A stretch of 64,000 bases of DNA from Glycomyces luteolus. Its GTDB lineage: Bacteria > Actinomycetota > Actinomycetes > Mycobacteriales > Micromonosporaceae. Positions 1 to 7,797 of the stretch are shown here, piece by piece. Positions within the stretch are counted from its first letter, which is position 1, and every line of letters starts with the position of its first letter. Location of the stretch: NCBI RefSeq assembly GCF_027622875.1, contig NZ_JAPZVP010000005.1, positions 207,951-271,950 of the forward strand, read 5' to 3'. Position numbers and translations under genes: made by a program. The notes beneath the pieces are model-generated. The model worked only from the letters and a program-made list of their open reading frames with translations. It was not told the DNA's origin and ran no database searches.

Positions 1-408
1 GGTGATGGCGGCGCCGAGGACGCCCACGGTGTCGAGGATGGCGTGCGGGTTGAGCAGCGAGACGGCCATGGTCCGGCGCAGCACCTGGCCGCGGGACCAG
101 ACGCCGGTCTCGTCGTCGAGCTCGGTCGGCTTGGCGCGCAGGGATTTCACGCCGAGGTAGGTCAGGAAGAGGGCACCCGCGATGAGCATCGCCGGGCGCA
201 GGCCCGGCACCGAGTCCAGCAGCGCCGAGGTCCCGGCCGCGCCGAGCACGATCAGGATGGTGTCGCACACGGCCGCGCCGACGACCGCCCACAGTGCTCT
301 CGGCATCCCGAGCGTGACGCCCTGCCCGAACACGAAGACGTTCTGCGCACCGATCGGCACGATCAGCGCCAGCCCGAGGGCGAGCCCGGTGAAGAAGGCG
401 GCGGTCAC
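1..408 (-). CDS. LysE/ArgO-type amino-acid exporter (3' end outside the window)
   Basis: This is an inner-membrane exporter of the LysE superfamily, which pumps basic or other amino acids out of the cell. From a GTG start at 408 the reading frame gives 136 codons running off the window edge. It is almost entirely hydrophobic, with a first helix holding the family-like PIGAQNVFVFGQG segment and a later SLLNPHAILDTVG segment; the NPHA..D pattern is characteristic of LysE/ArgO. The ATG a few bases upstream runs into a stop, so GTG is the sensible start. Substrate cannot be told from sequence. The neighbouring gene on the same strand starts upstream of it and is unrelated. Confidence 0.8.
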   Translation of the reverse strand, partial: MTAAFFTGLALGLALIVPIGAQNVFVFGQGVTLGMPRALWAVVGAAVCDTILIVLGAAGTSALLDSVPGLRPAMLIAGALFLTYLGVKSLRAKPTELDDETGVWSRGQVLRRTMAVSLLNPHAILDTVGVLGAAIT

Positions 409-447
409 CGCGCCATGCTAGCCGCACCGGCCGAACGGGCGCGGTCG

Positions 448-1317
448 TCAGGCCCGTCGCTGCTCGATCCTGTCGCGCCCCATCTCGCGGATGCCCCGGG
501 TGGTGATCCAGCCGCCGACGCCCATCACGGCCATGCCGATCGCCACGCCCAGTGCCGCGGCTCCGTTCTGCTCGCTGCGCTGCGTTTCGGCGGAGTCGGC
601 CGCTTCGGAGCGCTCGCCGTCGATGACGACCATGCAGACCGTGGTCTCCGTCGATTCGCAGACCGTGGCGTTCGACCGGATCACCAGCGCCGCGACCATG
701 ATCCCGATGCCGACGAGGGCGACCGCGGTCCCGACGGCGGTGAGGCCCGCACCCCAGCGCCGCGCCTCCCGTTCCACCAGAGTCGTCTCCGGCGATGCGC
801 GGAGCTTCACGAGCAGGTCGCCGCGCCGCTCAGGGTCCTCCTTCGACGGGAAGCCGTGGCCGCGCAGCGGCACGATCGAGCCTTCCCCGCTGCCGGGCAG
901 GACCTCGAGTTCGCGGTCGTCGTCGAGGGTCTCGACGTTGACCAGGCCGCCGCTGGCGAGGATCTTCGCGGGGACGTCGAGGGAGGTCCGCAGGTTCTCG
1001 CCGTCGTGCTCGAACACCGCGTGCGGCAGCTCCCGGACCGTGACGGCGAGCGTCCCGGGGACGCCTTTCGCCTGCAGCTCCAGCACTTCCCCGTCGTCGA
1101 GCGGTCCGGGGAGGGTGATCGTGGAGCGCCGGAGTTCGACGATGGTGCCGGCCCCGTCGCAGAACGCGCAGGTGCCGCCGTCGTCGCGGCCGGTGCCCTC
1201 GCAGTTGACGCAGTCGATCGGCGCCTCGTACGACACGGTCCGCTCGCAGCCGAAGGCCATCTCCTCGAGCGTCAGGCCAGTCTCGAACGCACGGGAGGTG
1301 AGCGGGATATCGGCCAT
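448..1317 (-). CDS. J-domain-less DnaJ-like zinc-finger membrane protein
   Basis: The 289-residue protein resembles the middle and C-terminal parts of DnaJ/Hsp40 but has no J domain. Residues 36-57 carry two CxxCxGxG-type motifs (CVNCEGTG and CAFCDGAG), enough for one zinc centre where DnaJ normally has four motifs and two zincs. Residues about 58-180 look like the DnaJ peptide-binding fold, with GEVLELQAKGVPG and VPLRGHGFPSKED segments. Two hydrophobic segments follow (about 190-215 and 250-272), so the protein is probably membrane anchored. I chose ATG 1317 because AGGA sits just upstream; ATG 1329 is possible. Without a J domain it cannot stimulate DnaK in the usual way; its role is unknown. 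Confidence 0.65.
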   Translation of the reverse strand: MADIPLTSRAFETGLTLEEMAFGCERTVSYEAPIDCVNCEGTGRDDGGTCAFCDGAGTIVELRRSTITLPGPLDDGEVLELQAKGVPGTLAVTVRELPHAVFEHDGENLRTSLDVPAKILASGGLVNVETLDDDRELEVLPGSGEGSIVPLRGHGFPSKEDPERRGDLLVKLRASPETTLVEREARRWGAGLTAVGTAVALVGIGIMVAALVIRSNATVCESTETTVCMVVIDGERSEAADSAETQRSEQNGAAALGVAIGMAVMGVGGWITTRGIREMGRDRIEQRRA

Positions 1318-1415
1318 GGCGGTCCTCATGATCCGGGAGTGGAGGGCAACGACCACAACGGTATTCGATCGCGTCTCGGACGGGAGGCCCCCGGTCGCGA
1401 CCGCCGACCGGTCGT

Positions 1416-1937
1416 CTACTGGTCGTAGATGAACCGCTTGGCGAACTCTTGGAACGAATGGTCGTCGCCGATTCGATACCGCGGCCGGAGCTCCTCCGCG
1501 AACCGCATGCTGGACTCCTCGGCCGCGGTCTGTCGGCGCTGCTCGGCCTCGATCTCCTCGCGAAGCGCCTTGAGATCCTCGGCCAGCCACGTCTGAGTCG
1601 ACTCCGGGACGGCCGCTTTGCCGTAGATGTCCAGCCACAGCTGCAGCTGTGAGCGGTAGTTCCGCTGCTCGCGCCGGGCGGCTTTGAGCAGGCTTTCGCG
1701 CTTTCGGTGGCGCCGCTGCGGAAGTGCGCGGAGTTCGGCGACGAGCGCGTAGAGTCGGGCGCCGTCCTGCGCCGCCTCGCGGAGGAGCTCCCTCGACCGC
1801 TGCTCCCACTCGTCCCGCAACAGCTGCAGCCGGTCTCGGGGATCCTCCGAGGCGGGCTCCGCCTCGGCCTGGCGTGCGGCCCGCCGCCGCTCGGCCCCTT
1901 TCACCTTCGGCTTCTTCAGTCGCTTCCGCTGGCTCAA
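1416..1937 (-). CDS. Hypothetical charged coiled-coil protein
   Basis: I do not recognise this 173-residue protein. It is rich in Arg, Glu, Lys, Ala and Leu with long amphipathic helical stretches (residues about 30-135) that should form a coiled coil. The first 25 residues are very basic and may bind nucleic acid. There is no signal peptide, membrane segment or enzyme motif. It starts at TTG 1937, supported by GAGGAG six bases upstream. It lies 100 bases downstream of the TetR gene on the same strand and could be read through from it, but no functional link is apparent. Confidence 0.55.
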   Translation of the reverse strand: MSQRKRLKKPKVKGAERRRAARQAEAEPASEDPRDRLQLLRDEWEQRSRELLREAAQDGARLYALVAELRALPQRRHRKRESLLKAARREQRNYRSQLQLWLDIYGKAAVPESTQTWLAEDLKALREEIEAEQRRQTAAEESSMRFAEELRPRYRIGDDHSFQEFAKRFIYDQ

Positions 1938-2039
1938 CGGCGCTCCTCACCCGTACTGGCCCCCGCGCAACCGGCGCACCGAGCGCGGCCGCACCGAAAC
2001 TAGCGGGTCGGCCGTGGGACCGGTCCCGGGAGGATTCCC

Positions 2040-2534
2040 CTAGCGGGCGGCTGCCGTGTTGAAGCGCTTGGGTTCTCCCGCGAGGCGCTGCATGGTGTCG
2101 AGCCAGACCGCGCCGTGGACGCGGAGCCAACAGGCGAGCGCTTCGTCCCGGGACGCGCCGAGGCGGTCCGCCGCCAGGTCCACGACCGACTCGATCAGGT
2201 CGAGCCGCAGGGACTGGTCGATCCCGAAGCCGTCGAGGTCGGCGGCGAAGAGGTACTGGAAGTGGCGGGGCTCCTTGCGCGCGTAAGCGGCGTAGCCGTG
2301 TTCGAGGTCGTTTGCATTGCGGGCGTTGGCGAGTGCGGCCCGGAGGTCCTCGCCGCAGGAGCGGTAGACCTCGGCGAGCAGCCGCTTCCGGCTTCCGAAG
2401 TGGCTGTAGACGCACATGGTCGAGCGGCCCGCGGCCTCGACGAGGCGGCGCACCGAGAGGTCTCCCGTGCCTTCGCGGCTGATCAGCTCGCGTCCACCGT
2501 GGACCAGCTGCTCGGAGACGGTGAGTGACGACAT
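2040..2534 (-). CDS. TetR-family transcriptional regulator
   Basis: This is a 164-residue TetR-type repressor. The N-terminal helix-turn-helix is clear (residues about 10-55: LVHGGRELISREG, LSVRRLVEAAGRSTMCVYSHFGSRKRLLAEVY). The remaining 110 residues form the helical ligand and dimer domain. I start it at ATG 2534; a longer frame reaching 2660 would run through the promoter and operators and is not credible. It is divergent from a four-to-five-helix membrane protein at 2651, and two identical-type AT-rich repeats lie between them. The likely role is repression of that membrane gene and of itself, relieved by an unknown small molecule. Confidence 0.85.
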   Translation of the reverse strand: MSSLTVSEQLVHGGRELISREGTGDLSVRRLVEAAGRSTMCVYSHFGSRKRLLAEVYRSCGEDLRAALANARNANDLEHGYAAYARKEPRHFQYLFAADLDGFGIDQSLRLDLIESVVDLAADRLGASRDEALACWLRVHGAVWLDTMQRLAGEPKRFNTAAAR

Positions 2535-2594
2535 GGGCGGCTCCACACTCGATAACGGTTCGGCACCCGCGCTTGACAGGGCGCCTCCGCCAGC

Positions 2595-2626
2595 ATAACA
2601 ATCGTTATTGAGATAACAAGCGTTAT
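2595..2626. promoter_or_regulatory. Twin TetR operator in divergent promoter
   Basis: Two 14-base near-palindromes, ATAACAATCGTTAT (2595-2608) and ATAACAAGCGTTAT (2613-2626), repeat with an 18-base period between the TetR gene and the membrane-protein gene. They share the outer arms ATAAC and GTTAT. They stand out as AT-rich in a GC-rich intergenic region. Binding by the adjacent TetR protein is inferred from position and symmetry. Confidence 0.65.
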
Positions 2627-2650
2627 TCCTTCTCGCTTTGGAGGCCTCCC

Positions 2651-3232
2651 ATGACCGCACCCCTCGCCCGCCTCGAACTGCGGCTCGCCGCCCTCGCCGG
2701 ATGGCTCAGCGCCGCGATCATCCTCGTCAACACCGCGAAACGGGCCGAGATCCTGCCGACCACCGCGGTCACGCAGCTCCTCGCCCCGCTCGCGCAGATC
2801 TTCGCGATCGGCTTCATCATCGGGCTCTACATCGCCTGCCGCGGCACCAGAAGCGGCCTGCTCACCGTCGGGTTCATCGCCAGCCTCGCGTCGATCGCGG
2901 CCCTCGTGGGCGTCGAGTTCGTGATCAACCTCGTGTTCGCCTACCTCGAACCGGCCCAAGTGGACGCACTCCGCGCCGGCCCGCTCGGCACCGCGCTCAC
3001 CGTCGCCTCGATCCTGTTCATCCTCGCCGCGGTCGCCTACGCGGCCGGGCTCTGGCGCAGCGGGGCACCGCGCCTCCCGCTCGGGCTGTACGCCGCCGCG
3101 ACGTTCCCGATCGGCCTGCGCGCCTTCGTCCCCGAAATCGCACTCCAACTCGCGCTCGTGGTCCTCGCCGCGGCCGTCGTCTGGCTCTCGGCGACCCTGT
3201 GGCAGCGCGCCACCGAACCCGCGACCGCCTGA
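2651..3232 (+). CDS. DUF4386-like multi-pass membrane protein
   Basis: The 193-residue protein has about six hydrophobic segments (residues about 8-27, 42-65, 68-98, 110-135, 140-158, 160-185) with short loops and no known catalytic motif. Size and pattern resemble small DUF4386-type integral membrane proteins, but I cannot assign a function. The ATG at 2651 has a strong GGAGG six bases upstream. It is divergent from a TetR regulator with twin operators between, so it is probably the regulator's main target. Confidence 0.6.
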   Translation: MTAPLARLELRLAALAGWLSAAIILVNTAKRAEILPTTAVTQLLAPLAQIFAIGFIIGLYIACRGTRSGLLTVGFIASLASIAALVGVEFVINLVFAYLEPAQVDALRAGPLGTALTVASILFILAAVAYAAGLWRSGAPRLPLGLYAAATFPIGLRAFVPEIALQLALVVLAAAVVWLSATLWQRATEPATA

Positions 3233-3237
3233 GCAGA

Positions 3238-3355
3238 GGCGTGGGGGGCGGGGGCGGGGGGGGGGGGCGGCCGCGCCGGGCCGCCCCGCGCCGCCCCGCC
3301 GGGCCCCCCCCCGGGCGCCGGGGCGGCCCCCCTCCGTCCGCACCCCCGCCTCTCA
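3238..3355. other. G/C homopolymer-rich intergenic tract (possible assembly artefact)
   Basis: This stretch between two convergent genes is almost only G and C, with long G runs (from 3242) followed by mixed G/C and C runs. It carries no credible gene. It could fold as a strong bidirectional terminator, but runs like this are also typical of low-quality read ends or gap fill. Two similar tracts occur at 41950-42100 and 63925-64000. Confidence 0.5.
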
Positions 3356-4234
3356 CTAGCGGGCCAGCAAGTCCCGCAAGGCCTTCACGACCATCGCCGG
3401 GTCCTCTTCGGCCATGAAGTGCCCGGCGTCGGTGAGCCGGTGGTCGAGGTCCGGCGCCCACGCCCGCCACACGGCCGCCGCATCGTAGCCGAGGGCCGCG
3501 CCCCAGTCCTGCTGCACCACGGTGACCGGCATCCGAAGCCGGTTCCCGTTCGCGCGGTCGGCCCGATCGTGCTCGACGTCGATGCCGGCCGAAGCCCGGT
3601 AGTCCGCCACGATCGAGACGACCGCTTCACGGGAGGCCCGCAGGTACTCCTCGCGCACCGGGCCCGGAATCGCCTCCGGGTCCTTCGTCCAGGCGTCGAG
3701 GAAGCACCCGAAGAACGCGTCCGCGCTCGCGGCGATCATCCGCTCGGGCAGGCCGGGCGGCTGCGCCATCAGATAAAGGTGGAACGCCACCGCCGCGTCC
3801 ACCCCGTGCAGGACCTCCCACATGTCCAGGGTCGGCACCACATCGAGGATCGCGAGGTGCGAGACCGACTCCGGATGATCGAGACCCGCGCGAACCGCCA
3901 CCAGCGCACCCCGGTCGTGCCCGGCCAGCGCGAACCGCTCATGCCCGAGCCCCGCGGCGAGCCCCACGATGTCGGCGGCCATGGTGCGCTTCGCGTAGGT
4001 CTCGCCTCCGGCTTCGGCGGGCTTGTCGCTCGCGCCGTACCCGCGGAGGTCGGGGACGATCACGGTGTGGTCGGCCGCGAGGTCGGCGGCCACGTGCCGC
4101 CACATCAGGTGCGTCTGCGGGAAGCCGTGGAGCAGCACGATCGGGCTGCCTTCGCCGCCCACGGCCGCGTTGAGCGCGACGCCGTCGTCGGCGCTGATCC
4201 GCTGGTAGTCGAAGCCCGGTATCGAAAGGCTCAT
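3356..4234 (-). CDS. Alpha/beta hydrolase, haloacetate dehalogenase/epoxide hydrolase type
   Basis: This is a 292-residue cytoplasmic alpha/beta-hydrolase. Family landmarks are the HGFPQ oxyanion loop (residues 36-40), PDLRGYGASDKP (61-72) and AGHDRG (104-109), where Asp107 is the nucleophile. That Asp distinguishes haloalkane/haloacetate dehalogenases and epoxide hydrolases from Ser esterases. The catalytic His is H272 in GHFMAEE. It is closest in pattern to fluoroacetate dehalogenase and soluble epoxide hydrolase; the substrate is not determinable. It is divergent from a SARP-type regulator with an 11-base direct repeat between them, which suggests control by that regulator. Confidence 0.8.
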   Translation of the reverse strand: MSLSIPGFDYQRISADDGVALNAAVGGEGSPIVLLHGFPQTHLMWRHVAADLAADHTVIVPDLRGYGASDKPAEAGGETYAKRTMAADIVGLAAGLGHERFALAGHDRGALVAVRAGLDHPESVSHLAILDVVPTLDMWEVLHGVDAAVAFHLYLMAQPPGLPERMIAASADAFFGCFLDAWTKDPEAIPGPVREEYLRASREAVVSIVADYRASAGIDVEHDRADRANGNRLRMPVTVVQQDWGAALGYDAAAVWRAWAPDLDHRLTDAGHFMAEEDPAMVVKALRDLLAR

Positions 4235-4280
4235 GGTCGCTCCTTCTGGTTCGGTGGGTCTCTCCGAGTCTGCGAGTCGC

Positions 4281-4300
4281 CGATGAGCGTTCGATGAGCG
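4281..4300 (+). promoter_or_regulatory. 11-bp direct repeat resembling a SARP binding site
   Basis: CGATGAGCG occurs at 4281-4289 and again at 4292-4300, exactly 11 bases apart. SARP/BTAD activators are known to bind short direct repeats spaced by one helical turn (11 or 22 bases). The repeat lies between the alpha/beta hydrolase gene and the BTAD regulator gene, just upstream of the regulator's proposed start. Binding by that regulator is inference. Confidence 0.5.
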
Positions 4301-4329
4301 CGATAGTTTACGTGCGGATGGAGGTGCCC

Positions 4330-6261
4330 TTGCGCGTGCGAATCGGTGTGCTCGGCCCGGTCCTGGCCTGGGACGAGGCCGGGTCCGAGCTGGTTCTCAG
4401 GGGTCCCCGGCACCGCGCGGTGCTGGCGCGGCTGGTGGCCGCGCACGGGCGGGTCGTGCCTGTGGACCGGCTCGTGGACGATCTCTGGACCGAGCCGCCG
4501 GCAGGAGCGGTGAGCGCGGTGCGGACGTTCGTCGCGGCCCTGCGGCGCGCTCTGGAACCGGACCGGCGGCCGCGCGCGCCCGCACGGCTGCTGGTGACCG
4601 AAGGGCCGGGATACGCGCTGCGGCCCGAGTCGGACGCGGTGGACGCGTGGCGGTTCGAGGCGGCCGCCGCCGAAGCCGCGAGCGCGCCACCGCATCAGGC
4701 GCTCGAACTGCTCGATGGGGCCCTTGGCGAATGGCGGGGCCCTGCGTACGCGGACTTCGATGAGGCTTGGGCCGGAACGGAACGCGCCCGGCTCGAACAG
4801 TTGCGGCTGGCCGCGATCGAGCGGCGGGCCGATGCGCTGCTGGAGCTCGGGCGGCCGGGCGAGGCGGTCCCGGATCTGGACGCGCTGGTGGCGGAGCATC
4901 CGTGGCGCGAGGAGGCCTGGCGGCTGCTGGCGCTCGCGCTGTACCGCACGGGTCGGCAGGCGGACGCGCTCGCGGTGCTGCGGCGGGCCAGGGCGCTGCT
5001 CGATGAGCGGCACGGCGTCGAGCCGAACGTGCGCCTGCGGCGCCTGGAGACCGACCTGCTCCGCCAGAGCGATCCCGGTGCTGAAGGGGCCGAACAGGTC
5101 TGGGCCGTGACGGCGGCGGCGTACGACCAGACCGCGGGGCCGCAGTCCCCCGCGCGCTTGGAGTCAACGGTCGGCCTGCTCCGCAGCCTGGCGTACACGG
5201 GCGGCACCGGCCTCGGGACGGCGCAGGAGCAGCGGGCCGCCACGGTCGCGGCCGCTGAGCGCCTGGACGACCCGGAACTCGCCGCGCGGGTGATCGGCGG
5301 TTACGACGTGCCCGCGATCTGGACGCGTTCGGACGATCCGGCCCGGTCCGCGAGGATCGTGGCCGCCGCCGAACATGCCTTGGCGCGCTTGGGATCCGAC
5401 GCGCATGACGTCGACCGGGCGAGGCTGCTGTCGGTCATCGCGGTCGAATCGCGGGGCGTGCCCGGGCCGCGCCCGGCCGATGCCGCCGCCGAGGCCGAGT
5501 GGCTCGCCCGGAGCCTGGGTGAACCGTCACTGCTGGCGTTCGCGCTCAACGGCGTCTTCATGCAGACCTTCCACCGGACCGGGCTCGCCCCGGAGCGCGA
5601 CGGGATCGGGGCCGAGCTGATCGCGCTCGCCACTCGGCATCGCTTGCCCGCGTACGCGATCCTGGGGCATCTCATCCGGCTCCAGGCACTCAGTGCGCTG
5701 GCGGATTTCGGCGGCGCGGACGAGCACGCCAAGGCGGTGGACCTCCTTGCGGAGCGTCATGAGCGGCCGCTCGCGAGAGTGTTCACCGACTGGTACCAGG
5801 CGATGCGGCTCGCGGCTCATGGCGCGCCGTTCGGGGCGGCCGAGGCCGCCTACCGGGCTGCGGGTTCGCGGCTCGACGGGGCGGGAATGCCTGGGGTGCA
5901 ACGGGGCCTGCTGCCACTCGCCCTGCTGTGCCTGCGGTTGCAGCACAGGAAGCCACTGCTCTTCCCGGACGACACTGATTGGGGCCCTTACGGACCCTGG
6001 GTTCAGCCGCTGCTCCTGCTGGAGACGGGCACTCGGGAGGAAGCCGAGGCTGCACTTCTCCGGACGCCGGTGCCTCCTGGGGACCTCCTGACCGAGGCGA
6101 TGTGGGTCCTCACCGGTCGGGCAGCGATCGCCTTGGGAGACAAGGGCGTGAAGGCGAGGGTCGAAGCGGCGCTCGCGCCGGCGGCGGGTGAACTGGCCGG
6201 TGCGGGCAGCGGCATGCTCACCGCCGGGCCGGTGGCCGACCTCCTCGACGCGCTGGGCTGA
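4330..6261 (+). CDS. SARP/AfsR-type transcriptional regulator (BTAD domain)
   Basis: The protein has an N-terminal OmpR-like winged helix typical of SARPs (VRIGVLGPVLAW at the start, then LRGPRHRAVLARLVAAHGRVVPVDRLVDDLW), followed by a bacterial transcriptional activation domain of TPR-like repeats (about residues 95-245, ending near ALLDERHGVEPNVRLRRLE). The remaining 390 residues are Ala/Leu-rich helical repeats, with no NB-ARC P-loop, so it is a large BTAD-only regulator. Start choice is uncertain: TTG 4330 has GGAGG five bases upstream and begins at the usual family start, but ATG 4294, ATG 4318 or GTG 4336 are possible. It probably controls the divergent hydrolase and itself. Confidence 0.8.
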   Translation: MRVRIGVLGPVLAWDEAGSELVLRGPRHRAVLARLVAAHGRVVPVDRLVDDLWTEPPAGAVSAVRTFVAALRRALEPDRRPRAPARLLVTEGPGYALRPESDAVDAWRFEAAAAEAASAPPHQALELLDGALGEWRGPAYADFDEAWAGTERARLEQLRLAAIERRADALLELGRPGEAVPDLDALVAEHPWREEAWRLLALALYRTGRQADALAVLRRARALLDERHGVEPNVRLRRLETDLLRQSDPGAEGAEQVWAVTAAAYDQTAGPQSPARLESTVGLLRSLAYTGGTGLGTAQEQRAATVAAAERLDDPELAARVIGGYDVPAIWTRSDDPARSARIVAAAEHALARLGSDAHDVDRARLLSVIAVESRGVPGPRPADAAAEAEWLARSLGEPSLLAFALNGVFMQTFHRTGLAPERDGIGAELIALATRHRLPAYAILGHLIRLQALSALADFGGADEHAKAVDLLAERHERPLARVFTDWYQAMRLAAHGAPFGAAEAAYRAAGSRLDGAGMPGVQRGLLPLALLCLRLQHRKPLLFPDDTDWGPYGPWVQPLLLLETGTREEAEAALLRTPVPPGDLLTEAMWVLTGRAAIALGDKGVKARVEAALAPAAGELAGAGSGMLTAGPVADLLDALG

Positions 6262-6314
6262 CGGCCGAAAGCGGCCACTGCCCGCCGTCCGCATCGGCCT
6301 ACGTTCTCCCAGGT

Positions 6315-6346
6315 GAGGCGTGCTCCCGTGGATGGAAGCACGCCTC
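6315..6346. terminator. Bidirectional terminator between convergent genes
   Basis: GAGGCGTGCT (6315-6324) pairs perfectly with AGCACGCCTC (6337-6346) across a 12-base loop. It lies between the ends of the BTAD regulator and the exported protein on the opposite strand. Confidence 0.6.
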
Positions 6347-6363
6347 GACGCTGCAGCCGGGTG

Positions 6364-7056
6364 CTACCGCACCGCCGGGTCATCGGAGTGGTTGACGATG
6401 ACGTCGAACGACTCCAGTTCACCGATGGACTTGGTAGCGGCCTGGCCGTCCTCCTGCTCGTAGAGCTTCACCGGCTCCTGCAGTTGGTACAGCTGGTTCA
6501 CCGGCGGGAAGGCCGTCACGTCGGTGGCCTCAGCGACCGCTTTGATCTCGAACGGCGCGGTCTGGAGCGTCACGGGCCTTTGGTGGCCGGGAAGCGCCTC
6601 GACCTCGAATGCGACCACGTACTGCTTCGCGGCATCCGCATCCGGCGTCTCCGGATCGACCGAGGTCACTCGGACCTGCCCGAGATCGCCCTCCTCGCCG
6701 ACCGGGTTGAAGAGGATCAGGTCGGTCGCCGATGCGCCTTCGGGTGTCTCGGCGAGGGTGGCCTGGCCTTCCAGCGGACCGGTGCCGTAGGTCTTGCTCT
6801 TGGTCTTGCCCTTGGCCTCCCAGTTCTTGATCGTGAACTCGGCGCCTTCGCTGGCGATCGGCACGTTGACCGGAACGCTCGCGGGAACCGGCACGGCGGC
6901 CGGATCGAGGGGCGCCGGATCGGTGTGGGCGGCTTGGACCGGGCCGGCGGCCGTCGCCGCGAGCAGGCCCAGCGGCAGCGCCATCACGGCCGCCCTGCGG
7001 GCGAAGCGGAAGGCGGTCTTGTCGGTGCTGGTGTCGCGGTTGTCGTTCGTGTTCAT
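6364..7056 (-). CDS. Exported hypothetical protein
   Basis: The 230-residue protein begins with a basic stretch and a signal peptide (FRFARRAAVMALPLGLLAATAAGPVQA, split here as residues about 17-42, with a twin-Arg that could use Tat). A Pro/Ala/Val-rich spacer follows, then a beta-rich domain (about 70-225) without Cys residues or enzyme motifs that I recognise. It looks like a small secreted beta-sandwich protein. It is convergent with the BTAD regulator and separated from it by a hairpin. The function is unknown. Confidence 0.6.
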   Translation of the reverse strand: MNTNDNRDTSTDKTAFRFARRAAVMALPLGLLAATAAGPVQAAHTDPAPLDPAAVPVPASVPVNVPIASEGAEFTIKNWEAKGKTKSKTYGTGPLEGQATLAETPEGASATDLILFNPVGEEGDLGQVRVTSVDPETPDADAAKQYVVAFEVEALPGHQRPVTLQTAPFEIKAVAEATDVTAFPPVNQLYQLQEPVKLYEQEDGQAATKSIGELESFDVIVNHSDDPAVR

Positions 7057-7134
7057 TCTGCTCCGTTCGAGATACGGCGCAGCCGCAGGTCAGCGGCCAC
7101 GAGTCCTGACTTCCGCAAGCGACTATAGGACGAT

Positions 7135-7665
7135 GTGGACGCGGACAAAGCCGTTTCGCTCGAACTCGACTACGAACGGTGTCGGAGGCCAGCCCGCGCG
7201 CTGGCACATTATTCTGCGGCTGTGGAAGAACGATGGACCGTGTTCGCGAACGGCCAAGCCTCCGAGCGGGTCGTGGACGTCGTAGCGGTCGCTGAGTTTC
7301 TCGAGCCCGCGTGCACCTGCGGCAGCTTGTGCATGGGCCGGTACCGCTTCTGGTTCGAGCACGCCGGGTCGCTCTTCACCGTCGATGCGGATCGGATCGG
7401 CGTGGACTGGGCGATCGAGGAGTACATGGAGGCGGCGCCATCGACCGCGTATGCGACGTTCCCGCGGCTGGTCCGGGACTGGCACGAGAGCAACGGGTGG
7501 TGCGGCCTGGATGAGCATTTCGGGTCGGCGGTGACCGCTCAGGACATCGCCGATTTCGCCGCCGCGCTCCGCCCCTACATCGGTGACGCATTCGCGTCAG
7601 CACTCCGAGACCTCGCCCGCCGAGCCACGGCGCTGAACTCCCCGATGAAGGCGATGACGGACTGA
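7135..7665 (+). CDS. Hypothetical cytoplasmic protein
   Basis: The 176-residue protein has no signal peptide or membrane segment. A CTCGSLCMGRYRFWFEHAG patch near residues 60-79 contains three cysteines and aromatic residues; WHESNGWCGLDEHFG follows near 115-130. It may be an immunity-like or small regulatory protein, but I do not recognise the family. The start is uncertain: GTG 7135 (AGGA just upstream) or GTG 7219. It is divergent from the exported protein at 6364-7056. Confidence 0.45.
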   Translation: MDADKAVSLELDYERCRRPARALAHYSAAVEERWTVFANGQASERVVDVVAVAEFLEPACTCGSLCMGRYRFWFEHAGSLFTVDADRIGVDWAIEEYMEAAPSTAYATFPRLVRDWHESNGWCGLDEHFGSAVTAQDIADFAAALRPYIGDAFASALRDLARRATALNSPMKAMTD

Positions 7666-7797
7666 ACTGACCGCAGTGCCAGGGGCGACGCGAACATGGG
7701 CCGAGGCCGGAGTCGGCGCCGGGGTGGCTCGGCGCCGGCTGCAACGGCGTTCGGGCCGCGGCCCCGCTGGAGTGCAGGGCCGCGGTTCAGGTCGGGG

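Noticed and set aside
2040..2660. Longer TetR start at 2660.
   Set aside because: It would put the twin operators and promoter inside the coding region; the domain starts right after ATG 2534.
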